Below the pieces are notes generated by a model. That model was given only the letters and a program-made list of their open reading frames with translations, was not told the origin of the DNA and made no database searches. DNA of 14,529 bases from Firmicutes bacterium CAG:882 (GTDB lineage Bacteria; Bacillota; Clostridia; Lachnospirales; Lachnospiraceae): contig FR895408.1 in NCBI GenBank assembly GCA_000435595.1, positions 15,090 through 29,618 of the forward strand, given 5' to 3'. This document shows positions 1-7,351 of the stretch, piece after piece (positions within the stretch are counted from its first letter, which is position 1; the number at the start of each line of letters is the position of its first letter). The translations under genes and the position numbers were made by a program.

Positions 1-1
1 A

Positions 2-829
2 CTTCCTAAGCAGACTGTCGTTAAGGCTGAGATAGAGAATGTCAAGAAGCTTGGCGTCAAGATTGAGACTAATGTTGTTGTGGGAAAGTCAGTCACAATT
101 GATGAATTATTGAATGAAGAGGGCTTTGATGCCGTATTCATCGGTTCGGGTGCGGGACTTCCTAAGTTCATGGGGATTCCGGGAGAGAATGCGAACGGTG
201 TATTTTCAGCCAACGAATATCTCACAAGAAGTAATCTTATGAAAGCATTTTCCGATGATTACGACACTCCTATTGCAGCGGGGCATAAGGTTGCCGTTGT
301 CGGCGGCGGAAATGTTGCCATGGATGCGGCTCGTACCGCATTAAGACTCGGCGCAGAGGTTCATATTGTGTACAGAAGAAGCGAGGAAGAACTCCCGGCA
401 AGAGTTGAGGAGGTTCACCACGCTAAGCAGGAGGGTATTATTTTTGACCTCCTTACCAACCCTGTAGAGATTTTAGTTGATGACAATGGACATGTAAAAG
501 GCATGAGATGTATCAGAATGGAGCTTGGCGAGCCTGATGCTTCAGGAAGAAGGAGACCTGTCGAGATACCGGGCTCAGAGTTCGAGCTTGAGCTTGATAC
601 GGTTATTATGTCGCTTGGAACATCACCTAATCCTCTTATTTCATCAACGACAGAGGGACTTGAAATTAATAAGCGCCGCTGTATAGTGGCTGACGAGAAT
701 GGACTTACAACCAAGAAGGCTGTATATGCAGGCGGAGACGCTGTTACAGGTGCTGCTACGGTTATCCTTGCAATGGGTGCAGGCAAAGCGGCTGCAAAGG
801 GTATTGACGAGTATCTTAGCGGTAAATAA
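2..829 (+). CDS. gltA: NADPH-dependent glutamate synthase small subunit-type flavoprotein (GltA/NfnB-like), 5'-truncated
   Basis: The frame is open from base 2 to the TAA at 827-829, giving 275 residues of a protein that is usually about 460 long. The start lies outside the window, and the GTG at 80 is internal. The fragment opens with LPKQTVVKAEIENVKKLGVK, typical of this family. A GSGAGLPKFMGIPGE segment follows, then the NAD(P)H-binding Rossmann motif GGGNVAMDAARTALRLG (about bases 303-353) with the adjacent VYRRSEEELPAR. Near the end is the FAD-closing motif GGDAVTGAATVILAMGAGKAAA. The family passes electrons from NADPH to glutamate synthase, or acts in Nfn-type ferredoxin:NADP transhydrogenase with a partner encoded just upstream. 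That partner, and the N-terminal Fe-S domain that would help decide between the two roles, are not visible. The flavoprotein family is certain; the exact partner is not. Confidence 0.93.
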   Translation, partial: LPKQTVVKAEIENVKKLGVKIETNVVVGKSVTIDELLNEEGFDAVFIGSGAGLPKFMGIPGENANGVFSANEYLTRSNLMKAFSDDYDTPIAAGHKVAVVGGGNVAMDAARTALRLGAEVHIVYRRSEEELPARVEEVHHAKQEGIIFDLLTNPVEILVDDNGHVKGMRCIRMELGEPDASGRRRPVEIPGSEFELELDTVIMSLGTSPNPLISSTTEGLEINKRRCIVADENGLTTKKAVYAGGDAVTGAATVILAMGAGKAAAKGIDEYLSGK

Positions 830-841
830 TTTATATAATGA

Positions 842-874
842 AGCTATCTTCGGTCAAAATGACCGGAGATAGCT
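842..874 (+). terminator. Hairpin downstream of gltA, probable weak intrinsic terminator
   Basis: A 15-bp stem (842-856 with 860-874) contains one G-U wobble and closes on an AAA loop. It begins 13 bases after the gltA stop, which is where a terminator is expected. The downstream side (GTATTAGG) has no real T-tract, so termination may be partial or Rho-assisted. Alternatively, the hairpin could sit in the leader of the next gene. Confidence 0.55.
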
Positions 875-916
875 GTATTAGGTTTACGAAACTATTAGTC
901 GGGTGGGAAGCATACT

Positions 917-3790
917 TTGAAGAAGAGATATATTGCGGTTGTATTGATTTTAATATTGACAATGATGAGTGCGGTCAGTGTTTCGGCGGCGGATGGTGAG
1001 CGACCGAATATTAAGAAGGTGACTGTCGGTGTGTGCAGCAAGAGCGGATTTGCATATAAAAATGCAAACGGAAGTGAGGAAGGATATGCGATTGATTATC
1101 TGAATCAGCTTGGAGCCGAGTGCGGATATGATATTGATATTGTAATTGTTGAGAATGAAAAGCTGTTTGACAATCTTGTCTTTGACAGATGCGATTTTGT
1201 GCTTACGGATGACAATCCGGAGAAATATCCGGAATATATAAGCACTCAGAATAGTCTCGTGAATGAGTATGATGTTCTATATGTGAAAGAAGATGCGGAT
1301 GTGTGCTATGATGAGTATGATAAGTTCGACGGCATGGTGATAGGATTATGCCGTGGCTCAATAGCGGAGGATGAACTTAAAATATATTCTGAGCAGAATG
1401 ATTTCACTTATCAGGCAAAATATTATGCAAACGAAGAAGAAATGCTTCTTGCAATCGCCGGCAGTGAGGTTGACGCAGCGGTTATGGGAAGCCTTGTATA
1501 TATAGATAAAGATGTAAAGAATGTTGCTGTTATAGGAAAACATGATTACAGACTGCTTGCAAAGAATGATATGCAGCAGGATATTGATAATTTTGATTAT
1601 GCTGTTTCTAAATATATGTCCGAGAATAACAGCTACATAAATAATCTGTATAATTCGCTTTATTGGCATAGCAAGGCAGGATATCCGGCATTGACAAGGG
1701 ATGAGCATGAATATGTTTTAGAACATCCGATTGTAAAAGTAGGGTATATTGGAAACTCTTATCCTCTGCAGTACACGGACGATAACGGAAATTTTGGAGG
1801 TATTGTCAAAAGATATTTTGACTTTTTTTCGGAATATACAGGTTTTGAATTTGAATATTATGAGTATAAGGATTCTGATGCCTGCAAGCAGGATATTATA
1901 GACGGTAAAATAGATATGATTGCGCTTGTTCCGTATTATATGGACTGGGCAAAAAAGAACAATATGGTTGAGACAAGCTGGTTTCTCCAGGTGCCTGTGT
2001 ATGAGGTGAAGCTCAATCCGGATACCAAGGCCAGGAAAATAGGAATGACATCCTCATTCGCGGTGTCGGGACAAGCATATTCCGATAACATAACTTATAT
2101 CAATTATAACAGTGTGATTGCATGTCTTGATGCCGTCAAGAATGGTGAGATTGATGCTGCATATATCAACGGATATTCATGGAAGGTATATTCTGAAAAG
2201 GCTGCATACTCGATGCTTAGCGCAGTAAACAGGGAAGAGAATGAGGTATTTTCTTCGCTTGCATATATGGACAGCAGTGAAATCAATGTTACGGGTATAA
2301 TCAATAAGGCAATTATGGCGATTACACCGGAGCTTTCAAAGAACAGAACAATCAACGGTGTTCTGCTTTCGGTTGAGAAAACCAACGGATTTGTCAACTT
2401 TATAGTTAAATACAGATTATACATATGTCTGCTTCTTGTTATTTTTGTTGTATGCATAATTGCATGGAGCATATTTAATAAAAAAAGAAAAGAAGAAACT
2501 CTCGAAAAACTTGCATATACTGATTATGTCACCGGTGGGATGAATCAGTCAAAGTTCTATATTGAAGGTGCCAGGGTTAAGAACAGGGAAGGAAAGTATG
2601 CAGTAGGATATATAAATATACAGAATTTCAAGTATATAAATGATTTTTACGGAAGAGAACAGGGAGATAATGTGCTGAAGGTTATGGCACACATGCTTGA
2701 TGATCTGATGCAGCCGGACGGAATATATGCAAGAATGTCAGCCGATCGTTTCGCTTTTCTGGTAACTTATATTGATTATGAAACTTTAAAATACAATTTT
2801 GATACATATATTTCTGATATAGAGATTAATATTTCCGGGTTTTCGGATACTGTAAATATTAAGAGCACATGTGGAGTGTATCTTGTTGAGAACTCAGATG
2901 AGAGTATCAGGGACATGGTAGACAAAGCCGCCATTGCTGAGAAGAGAGCACGGCTTGATTCGAGAAAGAGAATTATATTGTATGATGCCGAACTCAATGC
3001 TGAGTTTGTCAAGAATCAGGAGATGACTTCAAGCATGAAGAAGGCTCTTGAAAACAATGAGTTTGCCGTATATATGCAGCCTAAAGTGGATATTGATTCT
3101 GAAGTGCCGGTAGGATGTGAAGCACTTGTGCGGTGGATTTCTCCTGAGAAGGGCTTCATATCACCGGGAGACTTTATACCTCTGTTCGAGAAGAACGGAT
3201 TCGTAACGGAAGTCGATTTTTATGTGCTTGAACAGGTGTGCCGTATGCTCAGAAGAAGAATAGATGAGGGGCTTCCTGTGCTTCCCGTCAACGTAAATCA
3301 GTCAAGACTTCATGTAAATGACAGAATGTATCTGAGCATGCTGCAGGATATGCTTAATAAGTACAATTTACCGATGAACCTTATCGTTTTTGAGATAACT
3401 GAAAGTGCTTTTATAAATGATTCACATGCGATGATTGATCTTATCAACAGAATGAAATCACTGGGCTTTAAATTTTCTATTGATGATTTCGGAAGCGGTT
3501 ATTCTTCTTTCAATTTACTCAAGGACATGCAGGTTGATGAGCTCAAGATTGACAAGGAGTTCCTTGAGAGCACGGAGGATTTAAAACGAAGCAGATATAT
3601 CATTGAGAGGATTGTTCAGATGGCGCATGGTCTTGATATCAGAGTTGTGTGTGAAGGCGTTGAGCGTATAGAGCAGGTTCAGTTCTTAAGAGAGATTGAG
3701 TGTGATATCATTCAGGGATATTATTATTCCAAGCCTATGCCTATGGATGAGTATGAGAAGTATCTTGAAAATTTTGATTTAAAGCACTAA
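917..3790 (+). CDS. Membrane sensor c-di-GMP phosphodiesterase: twin solute-binding domains, degenerate GGDEF, EAL
   Basis: A 957-aa protein starting at TTG 917, with GGGAAG ending 6 bases upstream. A signal peptide (about residues 1-25) leads into two bacterial type-3 solute-binding domains outside the membrane, about 30-265 and 270-490 (the second begins HPIVKVGYIGN). A single membrane helix follows at about 499-520. The GGDEF fold (about 530-690) keeps NDFYG and GDNVL, but the signature reads SADRF (608-612) and the metal-binding DxD is NIQ (567-569), so no cyclase activity is expected. The EAL domain (about 700-950) looks complete: EAL 735-737, NVNQS, EITES, DDFGSGYSS from 856, LKIDK, CEGVE with E913, and QGYYYSKPM. 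I infer that binding of a small ligand, perhaps an amino acid, outside the cell tunes c-di-GMP hydrolysis inside. The ligand cannot be read from the sequence. Confidence 0.93.
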   Translation: MKKRYIAVVLILILTMMSAVSVSAADGERPNIKKVTVGVCSKSGFAYKNANGSEEGYAIDYLNQLGAECGYDIDIVIVENEKLFDNLVFDRCDFVLTDDNPEKYPEYISTQNSLVNEYDVLYVKEDADVCYDEYDKFDGMVIGLCRGSIAEDELKIYSEQNDFTYQAKYYANEEEMLLAIAGSEVDAAVMGSLVYIDKDVKNVAVIGKHDYRLLAKNDMQQDIDNFDYAVSKYMSENNSYINNLYNSLYWHSKAGYPALTRDEHEYVLEHPIVKVGYIGNSYPLQYTDDNGNFGGIVKRYFDFFSEYTGFEFEYYEYKDSDACKQDIIDGKIDMIALVPYYMDWAKKNNMVETSWFLQVPVYEVKLNPDTKARKIGMTSSFAVSGQAYSDNITYINYNSVIACLDAVKNGEIDAAYINGYSWKVYSEKAAYSMLSAVNREENEVFSSLAYMDSSEINVTGIINKAIMAITPELSKNRTINGVLLSVEKTNGFVNFIVKYRLYICLLLVIFVVCIIAWSIFNKKRKEETLEKLAYTDYVTGGMNQSKFYIEGARVKNREGKYAVGYINIQNFKYINDFYGREQGDNVLKVMAHMLDDLMQPDGIYARMSADRFAFLVTYIDYETLKYNFDTYISDIEINISGFSDTVNIKSTCGVYLVENSDESIRDMVDKAAIAEKRARLDSRKRIILYDAELNAEFVKNQEMTSSMKKALENNEFAVYMQPKVDIDSEVPVGCEALVRWISPEKGFISPGDFIPLFEKNGFVTEVDFYVLEQVCRMLRRRIDEGLPVLPVNVNQSRLHVNDRMYLSMLQDMLNKYNLPMNLIVFEITESAFINDSHAMIDLINRMKSLGFKFSIDDFGSGYSSFNLLKDMQVDELKIDKEFLESTEDLKRSRYIIERIVQMAHGLDIRVVCEGVERIEQVQFLREIECDIIQGYYYSKPMPMDEYEKYLENFDLKH

Positions 3791-3825
3791 TTGTGCAGCC
3801 GCTCAGCGGCGGAATGGAGATTATT

Positions 3826-4866
3826 GTGAAGATAGCGGAGAAGTATGCGGATTATATTTTTGAGGAGACGAAGAAGATTCTTGAAATTGACAGTCCGTCA
3901 GGATATACGAAGAATGTGGCTGAATATGTAATCAAAGAATATGAAAAGCTCGGCTATAAGGCAGAGATGACGGTTAAGGGAGGAGTGCTCGTTGACCTAG
4001 GCGGAGAGGACAGCGATAATGCAGTTATGGTTGACACGCATATCGATACTCTCGGCGGAATGGTGGCAGAGATTAAGTCAAACGGGAACTTAAGAATCGT
4101 TCCTATCGGCGGACTGAATGCCAATAATACCGAGGCAGAGAATGTTCGGGTAATCACAAGAAGCGGAAAGATTTATACAGGCGTATTCCAGCTTGAGAAT
4201 GCTTCAGTGCATGTCAATAAGGAGTACAGCGAAAAGAAGAGAGCATTTGACTGCATGGAAGTGCTTATCGATGAGGTGACGACAGGTGCAGACGATACAA
4301 GAGCACTTGGCATTGATGTCGGAGATATTGTATGTTTTGAGCCGAGAACCGTCATAACCCAGTCAGGCTATATCAAGAGCCGTTTCCTTGATGATAAGCT
4401 CAGTGTAGGAATCCTTCTTGGATTTGCAAAGCTTCTTAAGGATAAGAAGCTGACACCTAAGAGAAAGCTGTATCAGCATATCACTGTCTATGAGGAGGTA
4501 GGACATGGTGCGGCTGCAACGGTACCTGAGGGTGTGAAGGAAATCATATCGGTTGATATGGGCTGTGTGGGTGCAGGACTTCAGTGCAAGGAGACACAGG
4601 TGTCCATATGTGCAAAGGACAGTGCAGGACCTTACAATTACGACGTTGTAACGGCACTTGTGAATACGGCAAAGGATAACGGTATAGACTATGCCGTTGA
4701 CATATATCCTTTCTATGGCTCAGATGTTGATGTGACGCTTAAGTCGGGACATGATGTCAGACATGGACTTATAGGGGCCGGAGTATATGCATCACATGGT
4801 TATGAGAGAAGTCATAAGGATGGAGCATTTGCCACACTTAAGCTTCTTGCAGCATATCTTGTGTAA
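3826..4866 (+). CDS. M42 family metallo-aminopeptidase (TET/PepA-like)
   Basis: Dinuclear-metal aminopeptidase family that forms large tetrahedral assemblies and trims cytoplasmic peptides; some members are misannotated as endoglucanases. Using GTG 3826 as start gives 346 aa. The metal and catalytic set is intact: H72 and D74 in VDTHIDTLGG, D190 in DDKLSVG, E223-E224 in YEEVGHG, D244 in SVDMG, and H324 near ASHGYERSH. The frame is open from GTG 3793, with an ATG at 3814. Only 3826 has a well-placed ribosome site (GGAG at 3816-3819), and its product starts at the usual distance before the EIDSPSG segment. It follows the EAL gene by 35 bp and precedes the LysR gene by 19 bp, so the three may be co-transcribed. 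A small GC-rich hairpin (GCCGC-TCA-GCGGC, 3798-3810) lies just before the ribosome site. Confidence 0.93.
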   Translation: MKIAEKYADYIFEETKKILEIDSPSGYTKNVAEYVIKEYEKLGYKAEMTVKGGVLVDLGGEDSDNAVMVDTHIDTLGGMVAEIKSNGNLRIVPIGGLNANNTEAENVRVITRSGKIYTGVFQLENASVHVNKEYSEKKRAFDCMEVLIDEVTTGADDTRALGIDVGDIVCFEPRTVITQSGYIKSRFLDDKLSVGILLGFAKLLKDKKLTPKRKLYQHITVYEEVGHGAAATVPEGVKEIISVDMGCVGAGLQCKETQVSICAKDSAGPYNYDVVTALVNTAKDNGIDYAVDIYPFYGSDVDVTLKSGHDVRHGLIGAGVYASHGYERSHKDGAFATLKLLAAYLV

Positions 4867-4885
4867 ATAATAACGGAGACAGTAT

Positions 4886-5794
4886 ATGACTTTATTGCAG
4901 CTTAAATATGTAATAACCATTGCTGACTGCGGCTCTATGAACGAGGCGGCAAAGCGGTTATATTTATCACAGCCGAGTCTGTCGGAGACGGTTATGAGCC
5001 TTGAGGAAGAAGTAGGCATTGAAATATTTATAAGAACCAACCGTGGAATAAAGACAACCGTGGAGGGAGAGGAATTTTTAGCCTATGCCAGACAGGTCGT
5101 AGAACAGTACCGGTTGTTAGATGATAAATACATAAGCAGAACGAAGAGCAGGAAGAAATTCTGTGTATCAATGCAGCATTATACGTTTGCGGTAAAGGCA
5201 TTCGTTGAGGTTGCAAAGCAGTTCGGACTTGATGAGTATGAATTTGCTGTCAGAGAGACAAAGACGGCTGAGGTTATTGAAGACGTAAAGAACTTTAAGA
5301 GCGAGGTCGGAATTCTTTATAGGAATGAATTTAACGGCAAGGTTCTCGACAAGCTTTTTGAGCGAAATGAGCTTGAATTTCATGAACTTTTTACCTGCAG
5401 CACATGTGTGTATCTTTGGAACGGACATCCGCTTGCAGAAAATGAACGTATCACCATGGAGGAGCTTGAGGAGTATCCGTGTCTTTCGTTTGAACAGGGA
5501 CTTAACAATTCTTTTTATTTATCCGAGGAGGTTCTGAGCACATATAACTATAAGAGAATTATTAAGATTAATGACAGAGCGACAGCACTTAACCTCATGG
5601 TCGGAATGAATGCATACACGCTGTGCTCTGGTATTATCTGTGAGGAACTTAACGGAAGTGAGTACAGCGCGATACCTCTTGACAGGGATGAGAAGATGAC
5701 AATCGGTTATGTCGCAAGAAAGGGAATTAATCTGTCAAAGCTTGGAAAAAGATACATTGATGAGCTTATGAAGTATAAGAACAGTGTAATGTGA
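4886..5794 (+). CDS. LysR-family transcriptional regulator
   Basis: A 302-aa protein of normal family length. The N-terminal winged helix-turn-helix (about residues 2-62) has the classic LysR pattern: LKYVITIADCGSMNEAAKRL, then LSQPSLSETVMSLEEEVGIE and a TTVEGEEFLAYAR linker. The rest is the periplasmic-binding-like effector domain, whose ligand cannot be told. The start is ATG 4886, with GGAGAC at 4875-4880. It lies 19 bp after the M42 peptidase gene and on the same strand, unlike the divergent layout most LysR genes share with their targets. Its target could be this operon or one elsewhere. The last codons (AAC AGT GTA ATG TGA) are the first unit of a 15-bp tandem repeat that continues past the stop. 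Confidence 0.95.
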   Translation: MTLLQLKYVITIADCGSMNEAAKRLYLSQPSLSETVMSLEEEVGIEIFIRTNRGIKTTVEGEEFLAYARQVVEQYRLLDDKYISRTKSRKKFCVSMQHYTFAVKAFVEVAKQFGLDEYEFAVRETKTAEVIEDVKNFKSEVGILYRNEFNGKVLDKLFERNELEFHELFTCSTCVYLWNGHPLAENERITMEELEEYPCLSFEQGLNNSFYLSEEVLSTYNYKRIIKINDRATALNLMVGMNAYTLCSGIICEELNGSEYSAIPLDRDEKMTIGYVARKGINLSKLGKRYIDELMKYKNSVM

Positions 5795-5825
5795 AACAGT
5801 ATAATGCAAAATGTTGTAATGTAAA
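5781..5825 (+). repeat. 3 x 15-bp imperfect tandem repeat across the LysR stop codon
   Basis: Three consecutive 15-bp units, 5781-5795, 5796-5810 and 5811-5825, share the core GTAATG/ATAATG. Units 1 and 2 match at 12 of 15 bases, units 1 and 3 at 11, and units 2 and 3 at 10. The period is five codons. In the LysR frame the units read NSVM-stop, NSIMQ and NVVM-stop, so the current TGA sits inside the repeat. Confidence 0.7.
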
Positions 5826-5854
5826 GAACAGCCTGGTTTATTCCGGCTGTTCTT
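5824..5854. terminator. Convergent hairpin between the LysR gene and the zinc-ribbon gene
   Basis: A perfect 10-bp stem (AAGAACAGCC at 5824-5833 with GGCTGTTCTT at 5845-5854) can extend by two G-C pairs after a bulged T. It overlaps the last codons of the minus-strand gene and lies 30 bp after the LysR stop. It probably serves both converging transcripts. T-tracts are poor on both sides, so its efficiency is uncertain. Confidence 0.6.
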
Positions 5855-6536
5855 CGTACATTTCATTGTATAATTTGTCTGTGACATATTCTAAGTAATC
5901 ATCCGCAAGTTCGGGATATTCGCCCGATATCTGATTTTCTATGTAATGATACCTCAGATTCCACAAATCATAGGAATTCATCTGTTCGTTGACGGCACAC
6001 GCATTGTCGATACCCTCCGAGGTGTACAGCTCATGAAACGATGAACAAATCTGCCCGGTAAAAGCTTCCTCCTCGGCTGCTTCCCTCTTATAGCGGGTAC
6101 AGTTCTTAGCAGATACCGCTCCGACAATCAAAAAGATTATAAACATCGCACCCATTACAATGTTTGTCAGAAGCTTTGAAAAAGTTGAGAGATTAAAGTT
6201 GATGACACCTGCAATGTGCAGTATGACAAGCACAACTCCGACTCCGCCTATCAGCAGAAATGTGAGGGCGCTGGACTTGTTATCCTCATATTTTGTCCGC
6301 TTCGTAACATAAGCTGCAGTGGCACTCTCAGGCGATTTCTGCCCGGATGTTTCGTTGTCATCGGCATTTTCATTGATGTTTTCTGATTCGCTATCTGCAA
6401 ATTCATTCTCAGTGCAGTCGGAATCAGCGTCGGATAAATCATTCACCGAAGATAAATCCTCAACAAGCTCGCATCCGCAATCGGCACATACAGTGATTCC
6501 CTCGCGGTATTCGTTTTTACATTTTGGACACCACAT
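5838..6536 (-). CDS. Zinc-ribbon membrane protein of unknown function
   Basis: A 232-aa protein. It opens with a four-cysteine zinc ribbon, CPKC (C3, C6) and CADC (C17, C20), in the pattern WCPKCKNEYREGITVCADCG seen in many Firmicutes proteins. A strongly acidic, low-complexity linker follows (about 25-70). Two hydrophobic helices (about 90-112 and 121-143) form a membrane hairpin, and the soluble C-terminal tail is alpha-helical and acidic. The start ATG has an excellent ribosome site (AGGAGGA, about 10 nt upstream on the minus strand). Both termini would lie on the same side of the membrane, presumably the cytoplasm since the ribbon would bind zinc there. The family is common in Lachnospiraceae, but no function is known to me. 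It is divergent from rlmH across a 282-bp regulatory region. Confidence 0.88.
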   Translation of the reverse strand: MWCPKCKNEYREGITVCADCGCELVEDLSSVNDLSDADSDCTENEFADSESENINENADDNETSGQKSPESATAAYVTKRTKYEDNKSSALTFLLIGGVGVVLVILHIAGVINFNLSTFSKLLTNIVMGAMFIIFLIVGAVSAKNCTRYKREAAEEEAFTGQICSSFHELYTSEGIDNACAVNEQMNSYDLWNLRYHYIENQISGEYPELADDYLEYVTDKLYNEMYEEQPE

Positions 6537-6582
6537 AGTTATATATTCCTCCTAATAGATTCTTTTCTTGAATTAATAATAG

Positions 6583-6612
6583 AATACCATATAAAATCAA
6601 AAAATACCATAT
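6583..6612. repeat. Direct repeat AATACCATAT x 2, 20-bp period
   Basis: Two exact copies of AATACCATAT start at 6583 and 6603, placing them two helical turns apart on one face of the DNA. They lie 47 bp upstream of the zinc-ribbon gene start, inside the divergent intergenic region. This layout suits a regulator that binds as a tandem dimer. No regulator can be named. Confidence 0.5.
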
Positions 6613-6627
6613 TGTTATGTCAATATG
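6608..6627. promoter_or_regulatory. Operator-like dyad CATATTG-N6-CAATATG
   Basis: A perfect inverted repeat with 7-bp arms (6608-6614 and 6621-6627) and a 6-bp spacer. It overlaps the second AATACCATAT copy. It also overlaps the possible -35 region of a plus-strand promoter, whose TAAAAT -10 lies at 6641-6646. The size and symmetry fit a dimeric helix-turn-helix protein. A chance AT-rich palindrome remains possible. Confidence 0.4.
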
Positions 6628-6649
6628 TACAGATATATGTTAAAATGAG

Positions 6650-6717
6650 CGCAAGCAGAGCAGTGCCAAATGATAAGTGAAAATCAGACTATGCTTGCAT
6701 AAAGTCTGATTTTTATT
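6650..6717 (+). ncRNA. Candidate short RNA or attenuator ending in an intrinsic terminator
   Basis: A hairpin (AAAATCAGACT 6680-6690 with AGTCTGATTTT 6703-6713) is followed by a T-rich run to 6717, which is a good intrinsic terminator. A weak promoter ends with TAAAAT at 6641-6646, so a transcript of about 65-70 nt starting near 6652 is possible. The 12-nt terminator loop holds TGCTTGC (6692-6698), complementary over 7 bases to GCAAGCA at 6651-6657. That pairing would form a pseudoknot or a competing structure. No known RNA family is recognised. The terminator is the firm part; the rest is inference. Confidence 0.4.
6680..6717 (+). terminator. Intrinsic terminator upstream of rlmH
   Basis: An 11-bp perfect stem (6680-6690 with 6703-6713) is followed directly by TTTTATTT. 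No plus-strand protein gene lies before it within the intergenic region. It must therefore end a short untranslated transcript or act as an attenuator for rlmH. Confidence 0.65.
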
Positions 6718-6746
6718 TAGCGGTTGATAGTGCGAAGCACGTACAT

Positions 6747-6769
6747 CTCGAAAATCTTTGATTTTCGAG
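6747..6769. promoter_or_regulatory. Perfect inverted repeat in the rlmH upstream region
   Basis: CTCGAAAATC (6747-6756) and GATTTTCGAG (6760-6769) are perfect 10-bp arms around TTT. No T-tract follows, so it is not a terminator. It overlaps TTGATT (6758-6763), a possible -35 for TATATT at 6783-6788 (19-bp spacing, weak). It could be a DNA operator for rlmH or a leader hairpin. A smaller hairpin, GTGC-GAA-GCAC, lies at 6730-6740. Confidence 0.45.
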
Positions 6770-6818
6770 GTAGTATTGCAATTATATTAACCATCAAAAC
6801 AAATACGGAGAGATTTCG

Positions 6819-7298
6819 ATGAAAATAACGATAGTTGCGGTTGGCAAGGTCAAGGAAAAATTTTACCGCGATGCCATAGCTGAATTTGAAAAGAGATTGT
6901 CTAAGTACTGTAAGCTTGAGATAGTTGAGGTGGCGGACGAAAAGACACCCGACAACGCTTCGGCTTCACAGGAGCTTCAGATTAAGGCGAAGGAGGGCGA
7001 CAGAATACTGTCGTCAATCAAGGACGATATGCATGTCATAGCGCTCGCGATAGAGGGAAAACAGCTTTCCTCGACGGAGCTTGCCGATAAGATTGACAAG
7101 CTTGGAATATCGGGTAGAAGCTCAATCGCGTTTGTGATAGGCGGCTCGCTCGGACTTGACGAGAGGGTGATTAAAAGAGCAGATTTTAAGCTGAGCTTCT
7201 CGCCCATGACGTTCCCGCATCAGCTCATGAGGGTTATCCTGCTTGAACAGATTTATAGGGCGTATAGGATTATAGCGGGGGAACCGTATCATAAATAG
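6819..7298 (+). CDS. rlmH: 23S rRNA (pseudouridine1915-N3)-methyltransferase RlmH
   Basis: A 159-aa SPOUT-class methyltransferase of exactly the usual length. It methylates N3 of pseudouridine 1915 in helix 69 of 23S rRNA on assembled 70S ribosomes, using S-adenosylmethionine. The start MKITIVAVGKVKEKFYRDAI is diagnostic. The knot region contains FVIGGSLGLDERV (from residue 105), and the C-terminus carries LSFSPMTFPHQLMRVILLEQ followed by QIYRAYRIIAGEPYHK. ATG 6819 has a GGAGAG ribosome site. The gene lies downstream of the hairpin-rich leader. The small gene starting at 7352 may be read from the same transcript, since no terminator separates them. Confidence 0.98.
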   Translation: MKITIVAVGKVKEKFYRDAIAEFEKRLSKYCKLEIVEVADEKTPDNASASQELQIKAKEGDRILSSIKDDMHVIALAIEGKQLSSTELADKIDKLGISGRSSIAFVIGGSLGLDERVIKRADFKLSFSPMTFPHQLMRVILLEQIYRAYRIIAGEPYHK

Positions 7299-7351
7299 CC
7301 TGAAACATGGGTTAGCTCCACATCACGAAATCAATAGAGGAGGTAATGGCA

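Noticed and set aside
80..829. GTG at 80 as the start of a complete 249-aa flavoprotein
   Set aside because: The frame is open back to base 2 and the upstream residues match the family, so this is an internal codon of a truncated gene.
804..839. Promoter for the EAL gene using TTGACG 804-809 and TATAAT 834-839
   Set aside because: The spacing is 24 bp, far from the usable range; the TATAAT alone is weak evidence in AT-rich DNA.
881..916. c-di-GMP riboswitch before the EAL gene
   Set aside because: The 87-bp gap lacks the conserved GEMM core and has no matching paired regions beyond the terminator-like hairpin.
3793..3825. GTG 3793 or ATG 3814 as start of the M42 peptidase
   Set aside because: Neither has a ribosome site, and the stretch holds a small GC-rich hairpin; GTG 3826 has GGAG at the right distance and gives normal family length.
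6595..6623. Minus-strand promoter with a perfect TTGACA (6623-6618)
   Set aside because: No acceptable -10 is found at 15-19 bp spacing, and the hexamer is explained by the dyad it lies in.
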